A program made the translations under genes and the position numbers. Below are positions 16,541 to 25,423 of a DNA stretch of 64,000 nt, in pieces. Positions within the stretch are counted from its first letter, which is position 1. Each line of letters opens with the position of its first letter. The notes beneath the pieces are model-generated. The model was not told where the DNA came from, did not search any database, and worked only from the letters and a program-made list of their open reading frames with translations. The stretch comes from Endozoicomonas sp. NE40 (GTDB lineage Bacteria; Pseudomonadota; Gammaproteobacteria; Pseudomonadales; Endozoicomonadaceae): assembly GCF_040549045.1 (NCBI RefSeq), contig NZ_JBEWTB010000002.1:3453501-3517500 (forward strand), in the 5' to 3' direction.

Positions 16541-18415
16541 ATGACGAAGTCGATTATTAAACGGTCAGGCTATCTGGTGTTGGTACTGGCGGTTTTGCTG
16601 TCGGGCTTTCAGATATGGCAGGGCATTACTTCAACCATCTCAGCCACCTATTTCCGGCCAGCTCATCTGAGCTGGGTGATGGTGCTGATCTTCCTGCACT
16701 TCCCTGTTGTCAGAAACGAGCAACACCGGCTTTATGTCCCGGGACGTTTATTTGATCTGGGACTGGCGGTTGCTGCAGTCGTTTCCGGCTACTTAATCGT
16801 CAGTTTTGACTACAACGATATCAATTATCTGCTGTATGGGCTGAGTACTCCCAACCTTATAGCAGGTGTCGTCTGCCTGGCGCTGCTGCTGGAAGCCTGT
16901 CGTCGCACAGTTGGCTGGGTGATGGTGGCTATTGCCGGACTGTTTCTTGCCTACAGTGCGTTTGGCAGCTTTTTGCCGGGAACTCTGGCGACCAAGGCTT
17001 ACAGTTTGCAGGAACTGATACAGTTTCAGATGTATTCCAGTAATGGCGTCTTTGGCTCAGCGCTGGGTATAGCGGCAACCACTGTTTTTATCTTTGTTTT
17101 GTTTGGCGCTTTTCTGGAGGTCACCGGGGCAGGTAAATTCTTTATCGACCTGGCGTTTGCCATTGCGGGGAAGTATCGGGGAGGACCTGCTAAAGCGGCT
17201 GTTATTGCTTCGGCCGGACTCGGTTCTATTTCCGGTTCAGCCATTGCCAATACGGTGACAACCGGTTCCATCACCATCCCTATGATGAAAAAGCTGGGTT
17301 ATAAACCGGAACAGGCGGCAGGCATCGAAGCCGCTGCCTCGACGGGTGGACAGATCATGCCGCCAATTATGGGTGCCGGGGCGTTTGTCATGGCTCAGTT
17401 TACCGGTGTGCCATACAGCGACATTATGATTGCTTCTATCGCACCGGCGTTTTTGTACTTTTTCTGTACGCTGTTATACGTCCATATTATGGCATGCAAG
17501 CTGGGATTAAGTTCTGCGCAGAGAACGGAAGCGATCTGGGATGTGATGAAGCATGGTGCTCATTTCCTTTTACCACTGTTGTTAATCACGGTGCTCCTAT
17601 TAATGGCATTTTCACCACTGCTGGTGGGGGTTATCGGTTGTGGTGCCATTCTGGTAACGGCAGGGTTACGTAACCATAGTCGTATAGGAATACAGAAAAT
17701 CATTCTCGGCATGAAAAACGGTGCGTTGCTGGCGTTGCCAATATCAGCCGCCTGTGGTGCTGCGGGCATTATTGTCGGGGTCGTGGGGCAGACTGGTATT
17801 GGGTTGCAGTTTACCCAGTTTGTGATGACACTTTCCGGTGGCTATATGTTTACCGCCCTCCTATTAATCAGCCTGGTGGCGCTGGTGCTGGGAATGGGAC
17901 TGCCAGTGACTGCCGCGTACATTGTTCTGGCCGTGATGGCTGTGCCATTGCTGGGTGACTTTGGCTTGCCGCTGCTGACCGCTCACCTGCTGGTGTTCTG
18001 GTTATCCCAGACATCAAACGTTACCCCGCCTATTGCCCTGGCCGCGTTTGCCGGTGCTGGCGTGGCGGACGCTAACCCGATCAGGGCTTCGGTTGAGGCA
18101 TTTAAGCTGGCTGCTGGCCTGTTTGTGATTCCCATTATGATGGCGTATTCAGGTCTGATCAATACAGAGGGTAATGCCTTTGGGTTTGTTGTTGGGGTAG
18201 TGCAAACACTGGCCATTATCGTCGCTATGGCGATGGCCGTTGAAGGTTATCTGCTAAGGGCGCTTTCGCTGGTTGAGCGAATTCTGTGTGGCCTTAGCCT
18301 GCCGTTATTGCTGTTTAATCCGTCAGGCTTCGGGCTTCTTGGGCTAATGGTTGTTGTTGCTGTGATTATTCTGCAATGGCACCGGCGGGCAGCGTTTCCG
18401 GCAGAGGAAGCCTGA
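16541..18415 (+). CDS. TRAP transporter fused permease (DctQM type, TAXI system)
   Basis: 624 residues with about 15 or more hydrophobic helices. The N-terminal part (about 1-150) corresponds to the small 4-TM subunit. The remainder is the DctM-like large subunit with SGSAIANTVTTGSITIP (about 228-244), AAASTGGQIMPPIMGAGAF and GMGLPVTAAYIV. The fused form is typical of TAXI-type secondary TRAP transporters, driven by Na+ or H+ gradients. A strong GGAGG precedes the ATG. It follows the TAXI binding-protein gene and depends on it, so the frameshift there would silence uptake. Possible substrates include dicarboxylates or amino acids; none can be chosen. Confidence 0.92.
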   Translation: MTKSIIKRSGYLVLVLAVLLSGFQIWQGITSTISATYFRPAHLSWVMVLIFLHFPVVRNEQHRLYVPGRLFDLGLAVAAVVSGYLIVSFDYNDINYLLYGLSTPNLIAGVVCLALLLEACRRTVGWVMVAIAGLFLAYSAFGSFLPGTLATKAYSLQELIQFQMYSSNGVFGSALGIAATTVFIFVLFGAFLEVTGAGKFFIDLAFAIAGKYRGGPAKAAVIASAGLGSISGSAIANTVTTGSITIPMMKKLGYKPEQAAGIEAAASTGGQIMPPIMGAGAFVMAQFTGVPYSDIMIASIAPAFLYFFCTLLYVHIMACKLGLSSAQRTEAIWDVMKHGAHFLLPLLLITVLLLMAFSPLLVGVIGCGAILVTAGLRNHSRIGIQKIILGMKNGALLALPISAACGAAGIIVGVVGQTGIGLQFTQFVMTLSGGYMFTALLLISLVALVLGMGLPVTAAYIVLAVMAVPLLGDFGLPLLTAHLLVFWLSQTSNVTPPIALAAFAGAGVADANPIRASVEAFKLAAGLFVIPIMMAYSGLINTEGNAFGFVVGVVQTLAIIVAMAMAVEGYLLRALSLVERILCGLSLPLLLFNPSGFGLLGLMVVVAVIILQWHRRAAFPAEEA

Positions 18416-18459
18416 ATGCTACGCCAGCGTTTTCAGACGGAACGGGACTGAAAAGCAAA

Positions 18460-19062
18460 CTATCCAAAGATATAGAGACCTTCCAGTTTTTTTATAAGAA
18501 GCTCAAGGACAGGGTTGACAGCCCCTCTCCACAACGAAAAGCTTCTGTTCATTCTGATTTTGTCCTGAGGCGGAATCTCCAGATGATCGAGGTCATCAAA
18601 GCCCAATGCTCTTCGAATTTCCCGGATATCTTCGAGGGCTGTAAAATGCTGTTTTTCCACATTTTCCGGAGCAGGATAAAAGCCAAACTGACAATAAAAG
18701 CCCAGAGATTCCAAAACCGGATACTGTATGTACAGGTGCACTCCGCCATTGATCTGAACCTCACGAGCTACGATAAACATCAGCATAGCGCCAAGAGAAA
18801 TATTACGGTACTCATCTTCGGTACGAATGTACGTCACTGAAAAATGACTGTTACTATCAAGCGGGCCTAGAGCTAAATGACTGTCGAATTCGGAAGCTGC
18901 CTTTACATGGCCAGCTTCCGATTTTTGGCCATCAGCGTTTTGATGATAAAGGGCTAATATCAGACGCTCAGAAGTGGAATACCGTTCCAGTATAAAAGTC
19001 CGACCTGATAAAATATGCTTGAAACTGGTGCCGGCAGGGACTCCCACTTGATGAAACGGCAT
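18460..19062 (-). CDS. GNAT-like acetyltransferase-fold protein
   Basis: 200 residues, with AGAGG 7 bases before the ATG. The middle region FSVTYIRTEDEYRNISLGAMLMFIVAREV (about 82-110) followed by VLESLGFYCQFGFYPAP (about 122-138) has the order of a GNAT fold: a beta strand, an acetyl-CoA-binding helix with a poorly conserved R/Q-x-x-G-x-G loop, then the FY-x-x-x-GF element. The acyl-CoA loop is degenerate, so activity is uncertain. It has no obvious partner. It is convergent with the TRAP permease and lies upstream of two unrecognised genes on the same strand. Confidence 0.6.
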   Translation of the reverse strand: MPFHQVGVPAGTSFKHILSGRTFILERYSTSERLILALYHQNADGQKSEAGHVKAASEFDSHLALGPLDSNSHFSVTYIRTEDEYRNISLGAMLMFIVAREVQINGGVHLYIQYPVLESLGFYCQFGFYPAPENVEKQHFTALEDIREIRRALGFDDLDHLEIPPQDKIRMNRSFSLWRGAVNPVLELLIKKLEGLYIFG

Positions 19063-19169
19063 GTTTTACCTCTTTAGCTACGTGCACTTTACCTATATTT
19101 AGCGTCAGGCTCTAAAACAGGAAAATGTATAAGCAGCCACTGTTGTGTACACATCTGCGGATAACCCAT

Positions 19170-19829
19170 TTATGAAGCGGCTGCCTGTCGGGCAAGTTCA
19201 ATTTCATGACGAACAGCTTCCAGGGCTGTCCGGAAACTGTCGTCAAATCCGTTTAATGCGTCAATAAACTCAGGCATCATGCTGGTGATGGTTTCACCGG
19301 AAATATCTGGCAGGGTTTCCGGCAAGCTACTCAATGCCTGATTCATTCTGCCTTCTGCCTGAATGATAATAGACTTCAGTCGTTCAAATTCACGACCCTG
19401 GTTGCTCAGGTCAGGTTTTCGACCTGAACGGGACAGAGTTAACTGGTCGTAAAGTTCCTGCAGTTTAATGTCCTGGGAAACCATCATCCCTTCAACCTGT
19501 TTTAAACCTTTCACAACGTTTTCTGAGCTGGAATTGCCTACGGGAGCTACAGCAACCTGCTTTGTTTCATTGTCGGCATCAATGGCTGCCAGTTCTGGCT
19601 GTTTGCCCAGTGCCATATCCGGACGGTGAGGGTGAATGGCGGCAATCGTGTCCAGCAGCTCTTTGATAACACCAAAGTTGAATTGCAGCATCTCCTCAAA
19701 TTGACTACGGGCAGAGGCAAAGGTTTGCGTGAGTTCTTCTTCAACCTTGTCCTGTAATCCGGGAGCTACCTGTGTATCCTGCCCGGGGTCAGCAGGTTTG
19801 GGGCGATCATTGATATTTTCTATAGACAT
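19170..19829 (-). CDS. Helical protein of 219 residues, unknown
   Basis: It starts at MSIENIND (ATG 19829), chosen because AGGA lies 7 bases upstream; an upstream in-frame start at 19859 has no ribosome site. The N-terminal 30 residues are polar and probably disordered. The rest is predicted helical with acidic and hydrophobic heptad-like stretches (DKVEEELTQTFASARSQFEE; GREFERLKSIIIQAEGRM; SFRTALEAVRHEIELARQ). No membrane segment or signal peptide is seen and I do not recognise the family. The composition suggests a coiled-coil or secreted-effector-type protein, but this is speculation. It lies between the GNAT-like and papain-like genes. Confidence 0.6.
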   Translation of the reverse strand: MSIENINDRPKPADPGQDTQVAPGLQDKVEEELTQTFASARSQFEEMLQFNFGVIKELLDTIAAIHPHRPDMALGKQPELAAIDADNETKQVAVAPVGNSSSENVVKGLKQVEGMMVSQDIKLQELYDQLTLSRSGRKPDLSNQGREFERLKSIIIQAEGRMNQALSSLPETLPDISGETITSMMPEFIDALNGFDDSFRTALEAVRHEIELARQAAAS

Positions 19830-19999
19830 TGGAAATCCTTTTCTGACGTTAAAGAACATTTCCTAAGTTTAGTTGTTCATTCCATTAACCGGTCATTAAA
19901 GCCTTCATAGCCACTATGTATATTATTTGCCGGTACCATATGAGTATTCCTGAGCCGTCTGGCCACTAGCTGCTTCAACAACTCGGTGGTGGGGGTACA

Positions 20000-20773
20000 T
20001 CACACCAAAAGCCACTCTTCAGTAAATTCAACTCTGCCTAAAGGAATAAATTGCCCATGATGCAGCATTCTACAAAATAATTCTGACGGAATAAGCCTTA
20101 CACGATCTGTTCCAAATATTTTTAATGGATCATCAAATAGACGGTAATAAGCCAGCTCTATTGCTGCCCATATATAAATAAATGCAACAAACTCAGAGCA
20201 AAAGAAATTAACCCTGTTTGTTTTGATTAAACTTTCTGTTTCATTTATAAGTCTGCTTTCTAATCTCTTAAGCCTTTCATTTGTTATAGATGGACCTCTT
20301 TTTTGGAAGATAAATGAATTGATAGCTTTTCTGATGCCGTAAGATGTGCTTCTTGATGTAGCCCAGCAGGAATGAATCGTTAAAGCTTTTCGGTAAGCCT
20401 TTTCGGATAATTTCTTATTAACACACCTGACAACTAAATATTCTTTTCCACCATGAGTTTTAAAACTGGGATCTGGTGTATAAGCTACGCCAGCTCCTCG
20501 AAATCGCATAATTTCAAATATTCCGCGTGTCTCATCATATTCAAAAAGTCCATCTTGACCCATAGAAAAAGCTACGTGGGTTATTTTGCAGGGATCTTGT
20601 GAGTAAAGATCCGATGTTTTTCTTCTATGTCCTGAAAAATTAAGCCATAGCGGAATTGGAGAAAAAAAGCTTATACTTTTGGCTATGACCCCGGATGTAT
20701 GATTTATTATTTTAAATAACACATCGCCCTCTTCTAATTGTGAAGAATCTATTTTTCGTTGAAACTCGTTCAT
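20000..20773 (-). CDS. Permuted NlpC/P60 papain-like (YiiX/LRAT-type) protein
   Basis: 257 residues from ATG 20773, chosen for the AGGAG 8 bases upstream rather than a TTG six bases earlier. The permuted papain layout is visible: EEGDVLF near the N-terminus, catalytic-type His66 in KITHVAFSMG, and nucleophile-type Cys192 in FFCSEFVAF. Such proteins are thiol amidases, hydrolases or acyltransferases acting on lipids, peptidoglycan or amides. The gene is markedly AT-rich compared with its neighbours, suggesting horizontal acquisition. A second, divergent relative lies at 42077-42784. No signal peptide is seen, and the substrate is unknown. Confidence 0.7.
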   Translation of the reverse strand: MNEFQRKIDSSQLEEGDVLFKIINHTSGVIAKSISFFSPIPLWLNFSGHRRKTSDLYSQDPCKITHVAFSMGQDGLFEYDETRGIFEIMRFRGAGVAYTPDPSFKTHGGKEYLVVRCVNKKLSEKAYRKALTIHSCWATSRSTSYGIRKAINSFIFQKRGPSITNERLKRLESRLINETESLIKTNRVNFFCSEFVAFIYIWAAIELAYYRLFDDPLKIFGTDRVRLIPSELFCRMLHHGQFIPLGRVEFTEEWLLV

Positions 20774-20870
20774 AAGCAAAGCTCCTGAAACGTTCTGTTG
20801 ACCAGCAATCCTCGAATATTAAACAACAGTGTAATTTTATATCCCATAATTAAATTTCTACGGGCATATT

Positions 20871-20890
20871 CCCCGGAGCAAGCTCCGGGG
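20871..20890 (-). terminator. Hairpin after the PTPS-like gene
   Basis: CCCCGGAGC and GCTCCGGGG form a 9-bp GC-rich stem about 13 bases past the stop codon. There is no clear T-run, so termination is uncertain. Confidence 0.45.
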
Positions 20891-20902
20891 AGCAGATTTG
20901 CA

Positions 20903-21757
20903 CTACCCTCTGGCAATAGAACCCTTATTAAGTCCTTCATAGGCTGTTACCTGAAGGTCAGAATTGTCCGGTAATGCTTTACTTATTTCAGCAGCAATAT
21001 GCTGTGCCAGTAGTTCTACAGTGGTGTCTGTGTCGATCAGGTAGCAGAGGTGTTCAGCAATGGTCAGTTCGAAATACCCCTGATCAGAGGTGTAGCCAAA
21101 GCGATTGTAACGATGTCCATTCTGTTCAAAGCAATCAAGAAGGTCTTCTGTTGTTGCAATATAGATATCATGCCATTTTTTTGCCCAGCCCTTTTCAAGG
21201 AGCTGATCTCGTTCTCCATTGACATGAATTTGAATGGCGGATCGGTGACCATGAGCAATTCGCTGGCAATCACCCAGATGTTTTTTCAGGCCGTGGCTGT
21301 AATGGTAATAAGCACCTTCAATGGATTCACTATAGAGCCTGAGTTTAACGTTTTTGACGTTATCAGGCAGTTCTGACAGGAGCGCTTTTTCCAGAATGGG
21401 GGTCAATACGTCAGTCGTTATTTGTTCGGCGTCAACCAGCAGCATGGCCTGTGCGGGTGCCTTGCAGTTTATTGTACCGACAGCCGACGAGTCCATGGTG
21501 ACATCCAGGCGGTCTCCGGTTGAATTGACCTGAATGGATGAATGGGCAACAGGTACCAGCAGGCGGTGGTCTGCCAGAAAGTCCAGAGAGGCTTTGACCT
21601 GTTTCTTTACATGCCCGAAATCAAACACCATTCCCTGCTCATCAAGGTCACCGTATAAAACCACATCGGCCAGCCAGGTTTCTCCTACAACACCCCGCTC
21701 AGGGGAGAGAAAACTGAAATCAAGAGTGGTGAGCTGGTTTACAAACAGGGCGGTCAT
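20903..21757 (-). CDS. 6-pyruvoyltetrahydropterin / 6-carboxytetrahydropterin synthase-like protein, two-domain form
   Basis: 284 residues, about twice the usual 120-140 of QueD. The N-terminal half has MVFDFGHVKKQVKASLDFLADHRLL, where the DFGH..K and DH elements match QueD/PTPS. The C-terminal half has IAHGHRSAIQIHVNG, the zinc-type HGH motif. Together they suggest a duplicated T-fold protein acting on dihydroneopterin triphosphate, in queuosine or pterin synthesis. Key residues are split between the two halves, so it may work as a pseudo-dimer. No other que gene is near. It is divergent from bioA. Confidence 0.75.
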   Translation of the reverse strand: MTALFVNQLTTLDFSFLSPERGVVGETWLADVVLYGDLDEQGMVFDFGHVKKQVKASLDFLADHRLLVPVAHSSIQVNSTGDRLDVTMDSSAVGTINCKAPAQAMLLVDAEQITTDVLTPILEKALLSELPDNVKNVKLRLYSESIEGAYYHYSHGLKKHLGDCQRIAHGHRSAIQIHVNGERDQLLEKGWAKKWHDIYIATTEDLLDCFEQNGHRYNRFGYTSDQGYFELTIAEHLCYLIDTDTTVELLAQHIAAEISKALPDNSDLQVTAYEGLNKGSIARG

Positions 21758-21889
21758 AAAGGATTTCTTTGTTGATCAGATGTCAGATAATGAGACTGAA
21801 GTTTAAACCATCTTGCTGATTCTTTCAGGGAGGGGGGAGAAATTTCACATTTCGGGCTATTTCTCATTATTATTGGCTCGCCAAACTAT

Positions 21890-21927
21890 TTATAAGTGTT
21901 TTCTGGTTATAAGTGCTATCTGGCACT
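21890..21927 (+). promoter_or_regulatory. Direct and inverted repeats in the bioA leader
   Basis: TTATAAGTG occurs at 21890-21898 and again at 21907-21915, a 17-bp period. AGTGC at 21912 pairs with GCACT ending at 21927. Lying 30-67 bp before the bioA start, these could be promoter or operator elements. No classical BirA box was recognised. Confidence 0.4.
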
Positions 21928-21956
21928 GTCAAAGCCAGTCAGTTCAGGAGTTAATT

Positions 21957-23240
21957 TTGCACCACCTTCTCAGTTCCGGGGACCTTGAATTTGAATCCAG
22001 ACATATCTGGCACCCCTACAATTCGACCAACAGCTCTGTTCCTGTTTTCCCGGTTACCGGAGCGGATGGCGTCAGACTGACATTAAATGATGGCAGGGAA
22101 GTCATTGACGGAATGTCATCCTGGTGGTGTATGGCACACGGTTACAACCACCCACACATGAATCAGGCCATGAAAGCACAGATTGATACGTTCTCTCATG
22201 TCATGTTTGGTGGTTTGACCCATAAGCCTGCCATTGACCTTGCCCGGAAGCTGGTAGATATGACACCTGAACCCATCCAGACCGTTTTCTTTGCGGACTC
22301 AGGTTCGGTGTCTGTGGAAGTGGCGATTAAAATGGCGGTGCAATACTGGGTTGTCCAGGGCTATACCCGTAAAACAAAGATGCTGACATTCCGTGGCGGT
22401 TATTACGGTGACACCACTGGCGCCATGTCGGTATGTGACCCGGTCGGGGGGATGCATTCCATGTTTACGGGGCTTCTTCCCGAGCATCATTTTGTGTCGC
22501 GGCCTTCCTGCAAGTTTGATGAGCCGTTTGATGAATCCCATATCAGCGAATTCAAAAGCAGTCTGGAAACCATGCATGAACAGGTGGCTGCTGTCATTAT
22601 TGAACCGGTTGTTCAGGGGGCTGGAGGCATGTATTTCTACTCGCCTGACTTCCTCCGACGTGTCCGGGAGTTATGTGATGAGTACAATGTCCTGCTGATT
22701 CACGATGAGATTGCCACAGGTTTTGGCAGAACTGGCAAGCTGTTTGCTTGTGAACACGCCAATACCGTGCCAGACATCATGACAGTGGGCAAAGCGCTGA
22801 CCGGTGGTTACATGACCATGGCTGCCACGTTGTGTACTGAGAAAGTCAGCGACACTATTTCTGCCCATGGGCCGATTATGCACGGGCCAACCTTTATGGC
22901 AAACCCCCTGGCCTGTGCCGCAGCCAATGCCAGCCTGGAGATTTTTGCCACGGGTGAATGGAAGTCTCAGGTGGCCAATATTGAACAAAAGCTGCGGGAT
23001 GGTTTGTCGCCCTGTGCGGAGTTCGACACAGTGGCTGAAGTGAGAATTCTTGGGGCGATCGGTGTCGTTGAACTGAAAGAGCCGGTTGTTATGGAGGAAG
23101 TGCAGCCCATGTTCGTTGAGGAGGGCATCTGGGTACGCCCGTTTGGCAAACTGGTTTACATCATGCCGCCTTACATTATCAGCGATGAAGACCTGGATTT
23201 TCTGTGTCAGCGATTCTGTCGGGTTATCAGCCGTATTTAA
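21957..23240 (+). CDS. bioA: Adenosylmethionine-8-amino-7-oxononanoate aminotransferase
   Basis: 427 residues when started at TTG 21957; E. coli BioA has 429. TTG is chosen because AGGAG lies 6 bases upstream and homology begins there, while an in-frame ATG at 21813 would add about 48 unrelated residues. The enzyme uses SAM as amino donor to make 7,8-diaminopelargonate in biotin synthesis. Visible are RHIWHPY, DGMSSWW, GDTTGAMSVCDP, DEIATGFGRTG and TVGKALTGG with the PLP lysine. Similarity to E. coli BioA is high throughout. It stands alone, with no bioB, bioF or bioD adjacent. Confidence 0.94.
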   Translation: MHHLLSSGDLEFESRHIWHPYNSTNSSVPVFPVTGADGVRLTLNDGREVIDGMSSWWCMAHGYNHPHMNQAMKAQIDTFSHVMFGGLTHKPAIDLARKLVDMTPEPIQTVFFADSGSVSVEVAIKMAVQYWVVQGYTRKTKMLTFRGGYYGDTTGAMSVCDPVGGMHSMFTGLLPEHHFVSRPSCKFDEPFDESHISEFKSSLETMHEQVAAVIIEPVVQGAGGMYFYSPDFLRRVRELCDEYNVLLIHDEIATGFGRTGKLFACEHANTVPDIMTVGKALTGGYMTMAATLCTEKVSDTISAHGPIMHGPTFMANPLACAAANASLEIFATGEWKSQVANIEQKLRDGLSPCAEFDTVAEVRILGAIGVVELKEPVVMEEVQPMFVEEGIWVRPFGKLVYIMPPYIISDEDLDFLCQRFCRVISRI

Positions 23241-23352
23241 ACGATCATTAATAGAATGTATCAATTGATGCGATAGGCTCTTTTTGCTTGGTCTGTAACC
23301 CTTAATCGGTTCATACTGTGAATATGGGTCACGACTTATGAGGGAGCCGGAT

Positions 23353-23757
23353 ATGATAGTGGTTAAAGACATCGTTCGCAGGAATATTACACCTCTCTCG
23401 ACAGACCTGATGCTGGCAGATGCCGTAGAACGGATTCTTGCATCAGGTCTGATCGGATTGCCAGTGGTCAATAACGAAAACAAGCTGGTTGGCTTTTTAT
23501 CGGAGCAGGACTGTATCGCACAGATGCTTTCTGGTACCTATCATTCAGACAGTCGCAAAGTCGTTGCTGACCTGATGCACAGGGAGCCTTTGTTTGTGAC
23601 TCCTGAAGAGTCTGTTATTGATATTGCACAGAGAATGCAGGGCAACAAACCCAAGGTATACCCAGTGATTCAGGAGTATGAACTGCTGGGTGTCATCAGT
23701 CGTAAGGATGTGCTGAAAGCGCTGAGTGAAATGATTAAAAGCGTATCGTTTGCCTGA
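23353..23757 (+). CDS. CBS-domain pair protein
   Basis: 134 residues from ATG 23353, preferred over ATG 23338 because AGGGAG lies 6 bases before it. It has two CBS motifs: the first about 1-60 (LADAVERILASGLIGLPVVN, LVGFLSEQDCI) and the second about 70-130 (VTPEESVIDIAQRM, KVYPVI, LLGVISRKDVLKAL). Together they form one Bateman module that usually binds AMP, ATP or SAM and senses energy state. There is no catalytic domain, so it probably regulates a partner in trans. It follows bioA on the same strand, with a terminator downstream. Confidence 0.88.
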   Translation: MIVVKDIVRRNITPLSTDLMLADAVERILASGLIGLPVVNNENKLVGFLSEQDCIAQMLSGTYHSDSRKVVADLMHREPLFVTPEESVIDIAQRMQGNKPKVYPVIQEYELLGVISRKDVLKALSEMIKSVSFA

Positions 23758-23781
23758 AATAAACAAGCCCATCAACAATCA

Positions 23782-23812
23782 AGGGCATGGTTTACATGCC
23801 CTCAGCCTTTTT
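23782..23812 (+). terminator. Terminator between CBS gene and SLC1 symporter
   Basis: AGGGCATG and CATGCCCT form an 8-bp stem with a 5-nt loop, followed by CAGCC and TTTTT. The two flanking genes converge here. Confidence 0.65.
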
Positions 23813-23815
23813 CCT

Positions 23816-25060
23816 TCAGCTTTCTGTCTGTTCCGAAGCCAGTTCTCCAGCCTGTTCCAGTTCCTGATTGACCATGGCGGTTACGCAGGAGTCGGACCAG
23901 ACGTTGATAGCGCTTTCGAGCATGTCAATGAAGCTGTAAAACGGCAGAATCAAAAGCATCAGCTGCAAATCAACATTCATGGCTGCCAGGAACGCACTGG
24001 ACAGCATGTAGCACCCCATAGGCACGCCTGCATTGCCAATTGCAGCGATGGAGGCAATCAACACCCATGACAGAAGTTCCAGAGTAGAAAACTGGATGCC
24101 ATTACTTTGGGATACGAACAGTACGGTGATAAGAATAAACGCTGCACAAGCGTTCATGTTCACACTGATGCACAGCGGCATACTGAACCGGGCCACTTTG
24201 CCATTGACTCCAAGCCGCTTCTCAGCACATTCGACTGCAGAGGGCAGGGCAGCGCTGGATGATTTGGAGAAAAAGGCAATGGTCAGTGCCGGCCACATGG
24301 CTCTGAGCGTTTTTACCGGCGGGATGCCTTTGCTCTTAAGAAACAACGGCAGAATAACGCCTGCCTGAATAACGTTGGCCAGTAATACACAGATCAGGTA
24401 AACCGCCAGTCCCTGAAGCATGTCCTGATTCTGAAAATCCCGGACAAACAGAGTAACAAACGCCCAGACAGCCAGAGGCATCAGCTTGAGAACAAAACTG
24501 GTCATTTTCATAACGGCTGCAAACAGACTGTCAAACAGTTTGTGCAGGGAATCTTTATGATCCTGCCCCAGAGAAAGGATGGCGGCGCTCATCAGCAGTG
24601 CCAGAAATAAAGCGCCCATCACATTGCCGTTGTAGAACGGTTCAATAAAACTGGATGGAATAATGCTCAGCAGATAGTTCCAGTAGCTGATCACCTCCAG
24701 GTCCTGACCGGAATAGCTGCCTGCAAGGCTACCCTGATGGGCCGGGTCAAAGCTGGTATACAGCAGCAGAGCCATTGCCGCTGCAACGAAGGTTGTCAGA
24801 AGCGTAAATTTGAGAACTTTACCCCCCATCGCTTTTACATCGCCCATGCCACTCATGCCCGAAAGCGTGGCGATCAGGGAGAAGAAAATGATAGGGAGGC
24901 TCACCAGTTTCAAAAGCCGGATAAAAATGTCGGTAATGACTTCGCAGATGCCATTAATGGCTGGGACATCAAGCCAGCCAGTCACCAGCCCGAGGGCGGC
25001 AGCCAGCAGCAGCAAGGCTGTTGAACCGATTCTATAGTGTCTGTTGCATCTGTCGCACAT
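23816..25060 (-). CDS. Dicarboxylate/amino acid:cation symporter (DAACS, SLC1 family)
   Basis: 414 residues with about eight transmembrane helices plus re-entrant hairpins. SLC1 signatures are SKSSSAALPSA (hairpin 1, the serine-rich motif), VNMNACAAFI (position of the classical NMDGTA motif, here NMNACA) and IGNAGVPMG (hairpin 2). It imports dicarboxylates or acidic/neutral amino acids with Na+ or H+. The NMDGT to NMNAC change suggests altered cation or substrate preference. GGAG lies 7 bases before the ATG. It converges with the CBS gene. Confidence 0.92.
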   Translation of the reverse strand: MCDRCNRHYRIGSTALLLLAAALGLVTGWLDVPAINGICEVITDIFIRLLKLVSLPIIFFSLIATLSGMSGMGDVKAMGGKVLKFTLLTTFVAAAMALLLYTSFDPAHQGSLAGSYSGQDLEVISYWNYLLSIIPSSFIEPFYNGNVMGALFLALLMSAAILSLGQDHKDSLHKLFDSLFAAVMKMTSFVLKLMPLAVWAFVTLFVRDFQNQDMLQGLAVYLICVLLANVIQAGVILPLFLKSKGIPPVKTLRAMWPALTIAFFSKSSSAALPSAVECAEKRLGVNGKVARFSMPLCISVNMNACAAFILITVLFVSQSNGIQFSTLELLSWVLIASIAAIGNAGVPMGCYMLSSAFLAAMNVDLQLMLLILPFYSFIDMLESAINVWSDSCVTAMVNQELEQAGELASEQTES

Positions 25061-25423
25061 GATTAATCTCCTTACATCCTCAAACGTTTTGAAAACTGTC
25101 TAATCAGACTGTGTGCGAGTAGCAACAACGAGTGCCGGGTTTTTCTGAACCAGATCTCTTAAAGAGAGTTTTCTCCTGATTCCAGAAGTAGATGAAACGC
25201 CTGCTTCTCCTGCTGGAAACCAGTGCTAAAAAAAGGTTTTCTGCATCCATAGACAGACAGATTAGCTTCAGGTTCCGATTTCTCTAATGCGAATTAGATA
25301 TTTCCTTATAGGGCAAAAAAGCTTGTCTACACTAGGAACCGTTTTTTGATGCCTGTTGCGCTCTTCCCGGGCGTTTTGTTTGTACGAATGTTTTATATGT
25401 AGGTCAGTGTCTGGAGGTGAAGC
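25061..25423. other. Intergenic gap between symporter and a small gene
   Basis: No gene is seen in this 363-base stretch. It must hold the symporter promoter (minus strand) and that of the 97-residue gene. A small inverted repeat TCTAAT-N4-ATTAGA lies at 25283-25298. Confidence 0.5.

Noticed and set aside
20871..20890. Strong terminator after the PTPS-like gene
   Set aside because: The stem is good but no T-run follows, so it is kept only as a low-confidence feature.
21813..21956. Upstream 48-codon extension of bioA
   Set aside because: Its residues do not match the family, and homology and the AGGAG site start at TTG 21957.
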